Source: Dromiciops gliroides | Taxonomy: Eukaryota; Chordata; Mammalia; Microbiotheria; Microbiotheriidae | Assembly: GCF_019393635.1 (NCBI RefSeq) | Contig: NC_057862.1 | Coordinates: 267,296,441 to 267,360,440 of the forward strand | Direction: 5' to 3' | DNA: 64,000 nucleotides | Part shown: positions 1-9,194 of the stretch, piece after piece | Position numbering within the stretch: the first letter of the stretch is position 1 | Layout: every line of letters starts with the position of its first letter | Made by a program: the position numbers and the translations under genes | The notes under the pieces: generated by a model | Seen by the model: only the letters and a program-made list of their open reading frames with translations | What the model was told of the DNA's origin: nothing | Database searches by the model: none

Positions 1-211
1 TGCTGGGTTTTATTCCACTCTCATCCCAGTATAACAGACCTTTCCTGCCGACCTTTTATGTTGTGTTTGGCTGGAAAAATATTTCACCCTATCCTTTTGT
101 GGATTCTGCTGCTCTAGGAATTATCTTATGGCATTATTTGAAGGTTTTTGGAGAGGTCTTGGGGAGAGCTTAGGCAAGTCACAGCCTTTCCTCTGCCATC
201 TTGGAACTTGG
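1..211 (-). mobile_element. Old L1 5' UTR fragment (antisense)
   Basis: Read on the minus strand, the right end begins with a degraded form of the L1 leader that also starts the full-length L1 at 25538 (a CCAAGATGGC-like segment). The rest resembles the antisense L1 5' UTR at 23050-23575, for example the shared text around 'ttctgctgctctagg'. It runs off the left edge of the window. No ORF is preserved. Confidence 0.7.
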
Positions 212-410
212 ACTTTCTAACAAGAAAAAGTTTTGCTTTTTAAAAGAGAAACATCATCAAAATCTACTATACCAAAATAATCAATGGTTAAATATTTGTG
301 AACATGATTTCCCACCCTGGTAGTAGAGTAAAAGGAGATTACCTAGACTAGATACAAATTCTTGTGAAGTGACAGGTGCCTTGAACCGAAAAACTTTGAT
401 TAATCACTTT

Positions 411-565
411 CTTCTTTCTTTTTTTTTTTTGCAGGGCAATGAGGGTTAAGTGACTTGCCCAGGGTCACACAGCTAGGAAGTATCAAGTGTCTGAGGCTGG
501 ATTTGAACTCAGGTCCTCCTGAATCCAAGGCCAGTGCTTTATCCACTGCTCCACCTAGCTGCCCC
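411..565 (-). mobile_element. WSINE1-like SINE
   Basis: Antisense tRNA-derived SINE: poly-T, then the complement of the MIR-like core (gggttaagtgacttgccc), the B-box region and the ggggcagctagg head. It is flanked by a near-identical duplication of gattMatcactttct. Confidence 0.92.
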
Positions 566-775
566 GATTCATCACTTTCTAAGATTGAAATCAGTAACTT
601 AAAACAATGAATTTCCTTTGGGTCTTTATTGTCTTCAGCTAATGCCACATTGAAACCTTTGGAGTATTAGTACAGCCTGATAAAGACTGATAGGAAAGCT
701 GGCATTTCTTGAGTGATTAACGTGGACATTTCTTAAAGCTTAATAATGTGTTCATTATATAAGATGTACATTGGA

Positions 776-919
776 TTTTTTTTTGAGGGGCAATGGGGGT
801 TAAGTGACTTGCCCAGGGTCACACAGCTAGTAAGTGTCAAGTGTCTGAGGCCGGATTTAAACTCAGCTACTCCTGAATCCAGGGCTGGTGCTTTATCCAC
901 TGCGCCACCTAGCCGCCCC
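776..919 (-). mobile_element. WSINE1-like SINE
   Basis: Antisense SINE with the same head, B-box and core. Short T-rich tail, flanked by a duplicated tggatttttt. Confidence 0.92.
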
Positions 920-2876
920 TGGATTTTTTAATAAATTGGAAACACAAAATATGTAAAATATTTGAATGCTACATTTGGAACATTTCAAGAAAATCTCCCT
1001 ACAAATTAAAAGTAATGCTCCTAAATCACACCAAACTACCCAGTATAATAGCCACATTATTTGCCCTTAGTGGCTACATTTTCAATGCAAGGCATGCATT
1101 TGTTAAATTTTTGTTTTGACTTTCAAAAATTTGTGGAGCAAGAAAGTCAAATTCAGCCCAGCCACAAGTGATTAACCAGTAGATGTCACTAGGGGTTTAG
1201 GGTGACAAGCAATAGACCATAGAAAAAAGTGATTGGTGAAAAAAAAAAAAAAGGAAATCACAAGAAATGGAAAAATTAGATTAAGAAAAAGGTTAAATAA
1301 AAATGCTTCATATTTACCATAGGACTCCCCCACCCTGAATTCAGGGTATTCTTGATCAATCTTTGAATTTTCAGAGGGACAGAAATGAATTAATTTATCT
1401 GAGGACAGAATCTGTCTTGTGTTGGTCCATCAATAAATAAACAAACAAAAACCAACCAACTAAACAGAAGTTTGAAATGAACCTTTTTCCTTTAAGAAGG
1501 GTAAGACATATGCTAATTTAGCTACTCCTGAACATTAGTGCCTAATGTGTTACACTTCATGCCATGAATAATTTATTTATTCACAGCAAGCTATCTACTT
1601 GAGCTCTTAAGCAAACCATGTTTTTCCATCTAGGAGTTTATTCCAGGACTTTGGTTGTTCCTAACTTTTATAGTTAATTGTTGTTAATGATATGATAACT
1701 TTTTGGGAGAATTAATCAATTTACTCTCAAATGGTCTTATTATTTCAAACAAGCCAACCCATCATGTATCTTGCTCTATGGATAGAGCTTCCTAATATAT
1801 AAAATGTCAACATGTAAAATCATCACAAATTTCCTATACTGTCTTGGTGTTAAAAATGATTGTTTCTGAGAATTTTATGTGGTGAGTGAGTGATAGCTGG
1901 AATTACATAAACAACAGGTTGTAAACTGTTGGGTTTTTTAGCTTGATAAGTAAAAACTATGTCTCTCATCTTGGTTCAGAGAGTCAGTAATATGAGGAAA
2001 ATATACTTGTGACATTTTTCCAAATTAAGTTCAACATAAATGCAAAATATTCAAACTATAATAGAAACCAAAGAAACCTAGGAGAAAGTCAAGAAGGTAA
2101 ATAAAAATAATTTCTTCCTTATAAAAATGTGAATTTCTCATCAAAAGGGAAAGGAATTTCAGTCAATTAATTCCAACAGAAACTGTTAGGAAAGATCAGA
2201 TATAATTTGGAAGAACGATGCCTTTATTTAATGTGTTAATTTGAAGTTAAATAACTGACATTTTCCTAAGGGAACAAGAGAAAATATTGAGAAGGATAAA
2301 TTCATGCAGCTATCTTTATAAGGGGTAAATTGAATGTTGCTATTGCATCCATCTGATAACTATTTAAAATAAATTGTTACCAAATGTGTAGCAGGAAACA
2401 GATGCAGAAGACTACAGATATGATATAGTAATGAATAAAGTATATCTTTCCTTGCTTACGTGTATTTAAACAAACCCAGGGCTTGTTCTATGCTCTAAAT
2501 CTATTCAGAGCCACATTTTAATGCCTTTAGGTTCTCCTTAGTAGAAAACTCAATTTCTGTGGCTAATATTTATTTGTTGCCTTTGACACATCAGTTCATG
2601 CAGAAAGATCAAAAGATCAATTGTCTTCATCTGGATCTTGGGGCTTGGGGGTTTTTTTAATCTCAATTCTTTTATAACTCTACTTCTATTAACAAATTTA
2701 TTTCTTTTCTTGACTTTTAATTTTCTTACCTACATAATGTGATTTTTACTAGTATTTTTTACTAGTATTTTTACTAGTATTTATTAGTATACTATGAGTA
2801 TAGGTCCCAATGGTTACCTTCCAGGGCAATTCTCCCTAAAATAGCTACTCCAGTTTCAAGTAACATTGTAGGTTCC
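920..2876. other. No gene seen; unassigned AT-rich sequence
   Basis: I see no convincing ORF and no repeat I can name. The stretch holds short A runs and a small ACTAGTATTTTT-type tandem repeat at about 2748-2790. It may be decayed transposon or unique intergenic DNA. Confidence 0.5.
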
Positions 2877-3328
2877 TGCCGTGGGGGAAATGGTTGGTTT
2901 GGGGTCTTTTGGTATTCCTCTTTAAAGAATTATACCCTCTGGCACACAAATCCAATTAGAATAAAAAATCTATTTGGGTGCTGGAGAAAGGAACTGAGAC
3001 AGAAGTCAACCTTCTCTCAAGGGGAGATAGCACAGAGACACATGGTTCTTTTGAGTAGGAGAAAGGCATCTCTGAGATACCTTCTCCTCAAACACGAGAA
3101 AGACAAAAGCTTTTTTTTTTTTTTTAAATAGAGGATGGATGGTGGAGGGATAAATGGGGTGATCGCTTGACTGTGGAAAATTCCCTTTGGGGGTGTGGGG
3201 GAAACTGGAATGAGGGGAGGAGGTCCTGACTTCTGGAATTATCTGTCCCCTATGTCTGTTTTCTCAAGGAGAGTTACCCTAGATCCATGTCCTTTATTTT
3301 AGCTAGCCAGTTTCCTAACCCCATAACA
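2877..3328 (-). mobile_element. Solo LTR, antisense (LTR family A)
   Basis: The left end resembles the complement of the 3' end of the LTR at 15657-16255: a gggggaaatgg segment followed by attcctctttaaagaattata. The right end is ccccataaca, the complement of a TG start. It is related to the LTRs at 15657 and 16463. I see no clean target duplication, so both boundaries are approximate. Confidence 0.65.
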
Positions 3329-3821
3329 TTTTCCACTTCTCTATATGTAAGGAAAAAGGGTGAAGATGAAGAATCTGTAACTGCTTCAAGCTTACTAGGG
3401 TCGAAAAAATCACAGTGAAGGGGAAAGGGCCTGGTCTGGAGAATGAGAGGAGATGTGAGGTCCAGAGAGTAGGAGGAGATGTATAGGCACTTGCTGTAGC
3501 TGCCATGATGTTGAAGCCTTGAGCCTGGATGGAACACACTTTAACAAGAGGTTAAAGAAACCCCCAAATCAAAAGGACTTAAGGTGACAAGAGTACATGT
3601 CAAATAAGTTGTTCTTAAGGTTTTTCTGATTCAGTTTTAAAATGCATAACTAACAGCAGACATATGACAAAGCCATATTCTTATACACTTTAGTTGTTAG
3701 AATATAAAAGGCTGCATCTCACTATAGTAACTCATTTGCCGTACCAACCTAATATCCAATATTATATTCCAGCTGATCAAATGACATGATTATAGGAATT
3801 TACCACAAAAGAAGAGAGACA
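3329..3821. other. No gene seen
   Basis: Unassigned sequence between an LTR and a SINE. Small antisense ORFs here have no recognisable domain. Part may be an outer section of the neighbouring LTR element. Confidence 0.4.
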
Positions 3822-3974
3822 GGGGCAGCTAGGTGGTGCAGTAGAAAGAGCACCAGCCCTGGATTCAGGGGTACCTGAGTTCAAATCCGGCCTCAGACAC
3901 TTAACACTTACTAGCTGTGTGACCCTGGGCAAGTCACTTAACCACAATTGCCTCACCAAAAAAAAAAAAAAAAA
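3822..3974 (+). mobile_element. WSINE1-like SINE
   Basis: Sense SINE: ggggcagctaggtggtgcag head, agttcaaatcc B-box, MIR-like core and an A tail followed by an imperfect duplication of an agaagag-type flank. Confidence 0.92.
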
Positions 3975-4243
3975 GAAGAAGGACCAAGCTCCCAGAACTT
4001 CATTCTAGGCAGAAATTCAGCAGACAGCCAGTTGTAGTGAGTCAGGCTCACAGTCAGCTAGGTGGGATGTCAGGAGAATCCTACCTCAGACCTTGCCAAA
4101 GTGTCATTCTCCCAGCCTTTCCCATGGCAGTCCACCACCTGCTATTCACTAGTTCAAGAGTACTGTAATATTGACCAAACACAAGCCAAAAAACCCTGGT
4201 AGTCAGACTCAGAATAATATTAATTAACACTCCCATAATGTCT

Positions 4244-4395
4244 TTTTTTTGGGGGAGGGGGTGAGGCAATTGGGGTTAAGTGACTTGCCCAGGGTCACAC
4301 AGCTAGTAAGTGTCAAGTGTCTGAGGCAGGATTTGAACTTAAGTCCTCCTGACTCCCGGGCCGGTACTCTATCCATTGCACCACCTAGCTGCCCC
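4244..4395 (-). mobile_element. WSINE1-like SINE
   Basis: Antisense SINE flanked by a perfect duplication of cactcccataatgtct at its two ends. Confidence 0.94.
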
Positions 4396-4472
4396 ACTCC
4401 CATAATGTCTTAACTAGTAAGTTCCAATAATCAGAGCCTCATATGCATTTAACTATTGAGGAAACTCAGATT

Positions 4473-5012
4473 TGTCGCAGAAAAAATTTTAAGTCCGACA
4501 GAAGAATGAAAATAACAAAGTTTCCAGGCTGAAGCAAATAGGTTTATTAAGAGAAGGCCAGTCCCTCAACAAAACTGGTCATCCAGGCTTTGGGCCTGAA
4601 AGACCCAGAAGTACAAACTACATAGGTTTATATACCCCGGGGGGGCATTATCTAAAATTAGGACATAGTCTTGAGTAATAACAAGGGATCAGCACTATGA
4701 TATCAATAGGGTGGATCATTGTTAGGCCAGTGTAAAGCGGCATGAACAGTAGGCCAGTGTAAAGCGGCGTGAACAATATTACTGACCACCTACAGACCCT
4801 GTGACATTTCCTAGGGCGGATATCACAAGATGTACTACACTATGTCATAGGAAAATTGAGAAACATGGAAAAAGGACTTGACCTACTAACCTTATGCAAT
4901 CTATATGAAGCACAATTATTTTTTGTTAATATATTGAATATTATTTTAATTAAAGCACTTAAAACTATAGTAAATCTCTTATAACTAAGGGATGGGGAAA
5001 ATGTCACTCACA
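4473..5012 (-). mobile_element. 3' LTR of the provirus
   Basis: Read on the minus strand it starts TGTGAGTGAC and ends CTGCGACA. It is 540 bp against 513 bp for the 5' LTR. The whole difference is a 27-bp tandem duplication (4724-4750, 4751-4777). The AATAAA signal is at 4543-4548 and the TATA-like box at 4627-4634, about 80 bp apart, so R should be short. Outside the duplication and a C/G run I count about six differences from the 5' LTR. Confidence 0.95.
4543..4548 (-). terminator. Poly(A) signal in the 3' LTR
   Basis: AATAAA on the proviral strand, downstream of the TATA box within the LTR. It is the expected site of 3' end formation for proviral transcripts. Confidence 0.8.
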
Positions 5013-5025
5013 TTATCCCTCCTTT
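5013..5025 (-). promoter_or_regulatory. Polypurine tract
   Basis: On the proviral strand AAAGGAGGGATAA lies directly before the TG of the 3' LTR. This is the expected position of the plus-strand primer in retroviral reverse transcription. Confidence 0.85.
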
Positions 5026-5121
5026 GATCCAAAGACAAATACTAAAATTTGTCCTTTGGATCATTAACAATCTAAAAGATGGATACAATTCAATGCATAG
5101 AGGGCAGTCCTCTATGGGCGA

Positions 5122-5201
5122 CGCAAAATTCCAGAGGGGGCACTCCCCTACTGAGGCGCAAAATTCCAGAGGGGGCACTCCCCTACTGAGGCGCAAAATT
5201 T
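5122..5201 (-). repeat. 35-bp tandem repeat before the 3' LTR
   Basis: Two consecutive 35-bp copies (5122-5156, 5157-5191) and the start of a third (cgcaaaatt). They lie in the noncoding stretch between the accessory ORF and the polypurine tract. Direct repeats in this position act as RNA-export elements in some avian retroviruses. A similar role here is only an inference. Confidence 0.85.
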
Positions 5202-5284
5202 ACAAACATAATATTAATGTTAATAATGTTAATAAGGGAACATTGATTTAAGTTAATCTAAAGTTACAAACATATATAAAAATA

Positions 5285-5818
5285 CTAAAACTCAGCACTA
5301 GAGAAATAGCAGCGAGGACAACAAGGAGAATCAATAGGGCCATAGAATGAAGGATTAGAACACTTTCTGCATGGAGGACCATAATCACTCCTAAGTTTAT
5401 ATTGATGTATTAAAAGAGTGTTAGGTTTCAATCGTAAGCCAACCTGAACACATTTTTTATATCTACAAGATCTGCACCCACGTAATAAATTCAAATCCTC
5501 ACATCTACCATAAGTGTGGCAAGGATAATTGGTTATACATCCCCTCACTTGAGCTGATATCATAACTTCTCTATAAAAGACATAACAATTATGACAGCAC
5601 ACTATTCCAGATACTCTTCGACTGGTTTCTTGCTTGCACACTCTGCATTCGTTCTTCACGGCACACACAACAACATCTGAGGAAGTAGAAGGTCCATCAG
5701 GTGCAGATTCTGGATCACTGAAGGCAGTAGAAGCAAAGCCTGCTTCAAAGGATCCTGTCTTCTCAGGGGATGATTCCTTTATGGTCCCTGAAGTGGCAAT
5801 ACTAAAAGAGTCCAAATA
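5285..5818 (-). CDS. Retroviral accessory ORF with nuclear-receptor-like zinc-finger domain
   Basis: Open for about 178 codons between env and the 3' LTR. Residues here are numbered from the TTG codon at 5815. Residues 1-56 are acidic/Ser-rich. Residues 57-77 form C-x2-C-x13-C-x2-C, the exact spacing of nuclear-receptor finger I, followed by YVFYREVM, which resembles the CKVFFKRAV recognition helix. Residues 99-117 form C-x5-C-x8-C-x2-C (canonical x9), running into CRSCRYKKCVQVGL, which matches the receptor signature CRxCRxxKCxxxGM. The linker between fingers is 21 residues (usually about 15). Residues 149-169 hold a third C-x2-C-x13-C-x2-C cluster. There is no ligand-binding domain. A TGA lies two codons upstream of the TTG and there is no early ATG, so translation probably needs a spliced leader; AG acceptor candidates lie just before 5801 and 5787. 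DNA binding is inferred from the motif only. Alternative: an unrelated zinc-binding accessory protein. Confidence 0.75.
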   Translation of the reverse strand, partial: YLDSFSIATSGTIKESSPEKTGSFEAGFASTAFSDPESAPDGPSTSSDVVVCAVKNECRVCKQETSRRVSGIVCCHNCYVFYREVMISAQVRGCITNYPCHTYGRCEDLNLLRGCRSCRYKKCVQVGLRLKPNTLLIHQYKLRSDYGPPCRKCSNPSFYGPIDSPCCPRCYFSSAEF

Positions 5819-5890
5819 TCATATATAAAAGCAAGGATTTGCACTTAATCAAGATAAGAGAGTGAGAATACTCAGAACCTCCTAAAAAAT

Positions 5891-7348
5891 TTAGAAAATT
5901 AAGAAACACAGCAATGCACAAATATTTTCAAAAAAAATAAGAATTCCCAAAATAATCAAAATCCATTTCAAAATAACTTGCCATAAACCTTTGATGTTAA
6001 ACCATGAAGCTATCCATGAAAACCAAGAAGAAGGATCCCACCAGGAAATAGTACTCTGGTGGACATGAGTATGCTGAGCTATTTCCAAGGTACTATTCAA
6101 TATTTTTTGTAATTCTTCAACATCATTGATAATATCTCCTGAATAATTTACATAAGAACAACAGGATTGATTTATGATAGCACAAGCTCCACCTTGTGCA
6201 GCAGTCAAAATATCTAATGCCAATCTATTTTCCATCACCATATGAGAAACAGAATCAAGTTCAGCCTGTAACTGATAAAGGGCATGAGAAGTATGTTGTA
6301 AATTAATCTTGGTAGTAATCTCAATAAACTCTGTAGTAATCTCAATAAACTCCTCAGTAAACTCTATCATATTTATCCCTCCTTGGGACGGATCCACAAA
6401 AAGTAGCAAAGGAACACATGATGTCAGTGAAATATAGAAAGAAGGAATTGCTATACTAGGTGTTTCCTCAGGTGACTTAAATGGAAAGACACCTCCAAGA
6501 GGTTCTCCCTCATGAGGGACCAGGTCATGAATTGTCAAAACTAGCTCAACACTTTTCAAAACAGAAGTAGAATAGGCAACCACTATATATGAACAATCAA
6601 AGCCAATAAAAGTGCCAGAACACCCAAGAAACTTTCTAACAGAAAGCATCCACCTATTCAAAGAAGAATGTTGGATATCATTGCAGTAGAACATCTGTTT
6701 ATTAAACCAACATTCAATAGGAGCCTGGCAACCAAACAAACTATGATCAGGGCACAATGATGGAGAACACTGAAAATCAACCTCCGAAATGAGAAGGCAC
6801 TCCAAAACAGAACTCACATTCCTTCTACCTAAAACCACTGGGATGCCTTTTTCAGAAAGATTTGTCCTAACTGTAAAAAGAGGAAACTCTGTACCGAAAT
6901 CTCCCCCACCCTTCAAAGAAGGGCAGTGCAGCACACCATAATAGAGCAAGCACGTATGAGAATTCAGAAGATGTATGTTAGGTACAGTGGGGGAATTACA
7001 AGAATAATATCTGATATCATCAGGGGAATGCCTACAATATTTGAGAGTACCAGTAACACATGGAAAAACAAATGAACAAAAAGATAAATCACACTCATAA
7101 ACTGCTGGCAATGACACAGTACAATTAAGAACAGGAAAAGAAATAGGGGTCAATCCAGCAACCAGAAAAGGGAAGTTACACAATACATATTGAAAAAGAA
7201 GTAACTGAAATTCTACCCTTTGAAAAACTTGCAATAAAAATCTATACCAAAACGTCAACAAACCCAAAAATGCCAACAGAATCAATCCAGTTAGAAGTAT
7301 AGAAGTCCAGAGATATGTAGAAAAATATACAGAGTACCTTGGGTCCTG
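5891..7348 (-). pseudogene. env: Retroviral envelope (SU-TM) portion
   Basis: This is the env part of the fusion ORF. The N-terminus of Env, including its own start, appears lost at the join near 7348, although a strong hydrophobic stretch soon after could be the remains of the leader. The TM half is the most recognisable: hydrophobic segment, heptad-like region, C-x6-CC loop and a Trp-rich membrane-proximal segment (WWDPSSWFSW). The transmembrane helix ends at the stop codon, so there is no cytoplasmic tail. A 21-bp in-frame duplication (about 6318-6359) repeats an EFIEITT segment. It is the least damaged of the structural genes, but lacks features needed for a standard fusogenic Env. Confidence 0.8.
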
Positions 7349-7960
7349 ATTCAACAGGGTAACAAGACCTGTAATTATTTTAGGCACAAAAACTGCATCA
7401 GCTTTGGAAGCAGGAAAAGCTTCCACCCATCTTGTCAATTTATCAATAAGTACCAAACAGTATTTCAAATGCCCAACCTTTGGTAATTGTATAAAGTCAA
7501 CTTGTAAAGATTCAAATGGAAGATATGCTAGAGGGCGACCACCATATGCAACCTTTTTAAAGGCATGCTGATTAAAAGCCAAACATTCAACACAACCTAA
7601 TGTAATACGAGAAGCCACTGAGGTAATCCCAGGAGCCACCCATGCTCGCCTAATTGTGTCTGTGATTGCCTGTGCACCATAATGACCTCCAGCATGAACT
7701 GCTAGACAGGCCTGGTGATAACATTTCCTTGGAAGAAAAGGCTTGCCTTCCTCACTTACCCAAATTCCAGATATCTGTTTAGCATTATACCGTTGTTTCC
7801 AGGTGTCCACTTCCTTGTCATCATAAATAAGGTCTGGCCACTGAGTTTTACTCCCAGCATCATCATCAGCATCTCCAGTCCCAGAGGCTTGAAGTGGCAT
7901 CACATAAACAGGACCCTTGATAGCTGCTTGCTGTCTTTGCAGCAGCGTCAGCTCTGGCAT
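5891..7960 (-). CDS. In-frame integrase-env fusion ORF (689 codons)
   Basis: One uninterrupted ORF from the ATG at 7960. Residues 1-204 are the N-terminal part of integrase: HHCC zinc site H89, H93, C123, C126 and the first catalytic Asp, D155. The catalytic core then stops before the second Asp and Glu. The ORF continues directly as envelope: a hydrophobic segment at about 218-240, a Cys- and N-glycosylation-rich surface region (about 260-490), a hydrophobic fusion-peptide-like stretch (about 502-522), an immunosuppressive-like segment LDILTAAQGG (582-591), the gammaretroviral C-x6-CC motif (C593, C600, C601) and a membrane anchor (about 659-689) that runs to the stop. No multibasic cleavage site is visible before the fusion-peptide-like stretch. 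An internal deletion or recombination most simply explains the join. Whether any protein is made is unknown. Confidence 0.85.
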   Translation of the reverse strand: MPELTLLQRQQAAIKGPVYVMPLQASGTGDADDDAGSKTQWPDLIYDDKEVDTWKQRYNAKQISGIWVSEEGKPFLPRKCYHQACLAVHAGGHYGAQAITDTIRRAWVAPGITSVASRITLGCVECLAFNQHAFKKVAYGGRPLAYLPFESLQVDFIQLPKVGHLKYCLVLIDKLTRWVEAFPASKADAVFVPKIITGLVTLLNQDPRYSVYFSTYLWTSILLTGLILLAFLGLLTFWYRFLLQVFQRVEFQLLLFQYVLCNFPFLVAGLTPISFPVLNCTVSLPAVYECDLSFCSFVFPCVTGTLKYCRHSPDDIRYYSCNSPTVPNIHLLNSHTCLLYYGVLHCPSLKGGGDFGTEFPLFTVRTNLSEKGIPVVLGRRNVSSVLECLLISEVDFQCSPSLCPDHSLFGCQAPIECWFNKQMFYCNDIQHSSLNRWMLSVRKFLGCSGTFIGFDCSYIVVAYSTSVLKSVELVLTIHDLVPHEGEPLGGVFPFKSPEETPSIAIPSFYISLTSCVPLLLFVDPSQGGINMIEFTEEFIEITTEFIEITTKINLQHTSHALYQLQAELDSVSHMVMENRLALDILTAAQGGACAIINQSCCSYVNYSGDIINDVEELQKILNSTLEIAQHTHVHQSTISWWDPSSWFSWIASWFNIKGLWQVILKWILIILGILIFFENICALLCFLIF

Positions 7961-8567
7961 TTCCTTGAGTCACTGGATCAGTTCCTTTTTTATGGGCAGA
8001 ACAATGAATTATAGCTAGAGTCTTAGGTAGCTGTATAGCTTCCAGCAAATCTCTGATCAATTCAGAGTGGGCAATCTCTTTTCCTGAAGAAGTTAAGAAG
8101 CCTCTGTGCTTCCATAACATACCTGTTGCAAGACATATTCCAATAGCATAGCGGGAATCAGAATAGATATTAGCACTCTTTCCCCTTGCCAAGTGACAGG
8201 CTTTTGTCAGGGCAATAAGTTCAGCTGCTTGCGCACTCAAAGTTGGTGAGAGTGAAGCTGACCACAAAACATCATAGTCAGTAACCACAGCAGCTCCAGT
8301 GAATCTCTGTCCGTTCTGCATGAATGAAGAGCCATCAGTATATAAGACTAACTCAGGATTTTCAAGAGGAACATCTGTGAGGTCTTGGCGAGGTTTTTCT
8401 ATCATGTCAACCACAGTTTCACAGTCATGTAAGGGTTCCCCTGATAAAGGAAGATCAGGTAGCAGGGTGGAAGGATTCAAGGTGTTACATCTTTTAATAG
8501 TGATATTTTCATTCCCTAATAAAGTCACTTCATACCTGGCAAATCTCTGGTCTGAGAAAGCCTGCGT
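7866..8567 (-). pseudogene. pol: Pol RNase H domain and C-terminal RT
   Basis: Open from just after an in-frame TGA (8568-8570). With residues numbered from 8528, the RNase H catalytic carboxylates are visible: D65 in YTDGSS, E103 in AAELIAL, D124 in YSDSRYA and D194 in GNARAD. The H175 region reads HCSAH. RNase H degrades RNA in the RNA-DNA hybrid during reverse transcription. The reading frame is lost near 7920-7960, where the integrase frame takes over, which indicates one indel. Sequence order and motifs match gammaretroviral pol. Confidence 0.88.
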
Positions 8568-9194
8568 TCAATGACGCAAGAGCAAAGCTTCCACTTCATG
8601 AGAGCACTGAACAACCAATGGATTTCCCAAAACGAACTCTGCCGATTTTTCCACCAGTAAAGCTGCAGCTGCTACAGCCCTCAAACAGGGTGGAGCACCT
8701 GCCGCAACTGGGTCTAATTGCGCAGAGAAGTAAGCCACTGGACGTTGGGAAAAGGCAAAAGTTTGGGTCAGTACCCCGGAAGCTACCCCCTTCCTTTCAT
8801 ACACATAGAGAGTAAAAGGTTTTGAATAGTCCGGCAATCCAAGAGCAGGGGAAGTCATAATTGCTTTTGCAAGCTCCCTCAAAGCCACTAGATGTTGTTC
8901 CTCCAACTGCAAAGGCTCAGGAACAGAAGCTTTAGTGAGAGCAGTAAGGGGTTTCACAATCTCTCCAAAAGAAGGAATCCACGAATGGCAATAACCAGCA
9001 GCCCCCAATATAGCACGTACCTGCTTCTTGGTCTTGGGGACTGATAAGTTTTGCAGGGCTTGCATCCTCTTTGGAGAAATAGTTCTTTTTCCTGGTGACA
9101 AAACGAACCCCAAATATTCTACTTTCTCCTTACACCACTGTACCTTTGACTTGGAGATCAGGAAACAATTCCTGAACCAAATGGCAACTGTCAT
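8568..9194 (-). pseudogene. pol: Pol RT thumb/connection segment
   Basis: This frame carries the RT region downstream of the active site, with VEYLGFVLSPGKR and a VRAILGAAGYCHSWIPSF-type motif typical of the thumb region of gammaretroviral RT. It is out of frame with the preceding RT piece (frameshift near 9150-9190) and ends at a TGA at 8568-8570, after HEVEALLLRH. The RNase H piece continues in the same frame beyond that stop, so a single nonsense mutation explains the break. Confidence 0.85.

Noticed and set aside
3822-3974. tRNA genes at the SINE heads
   Set aside because: Only tRNA-derived A/B-box-like segments are present; the sequences do not fold as tRNAs and continue into a MIR-like core and A tail.
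5285-5818. A host nuclear-receptor gene exon as the source of the zinc-finger ORF
   Set aside because: Both fingers are in one uninterrupted frame without the intron usual between them. The ORF lies between env and the polypurine tract on the proviral strand, inside a single pair of LTRs with a GATT duplication. It belongs to the provirus.
6890-6915. DFGTEF in the fused ORF as the second integrase catalytic Asp
   Set aside because: It lies about 200 residues after D155 (about 60 expected), in the Env surface region, and the surrounding sequence is not integrase-like. Chance resemblance.
8299-8574. Plus-strand ORFs across pol (8299-8574, 8618-8815, 9028-9508, 9668-9880)
   Set aside because: Antisense shadows of the pro-pol coding sequence with no domains.
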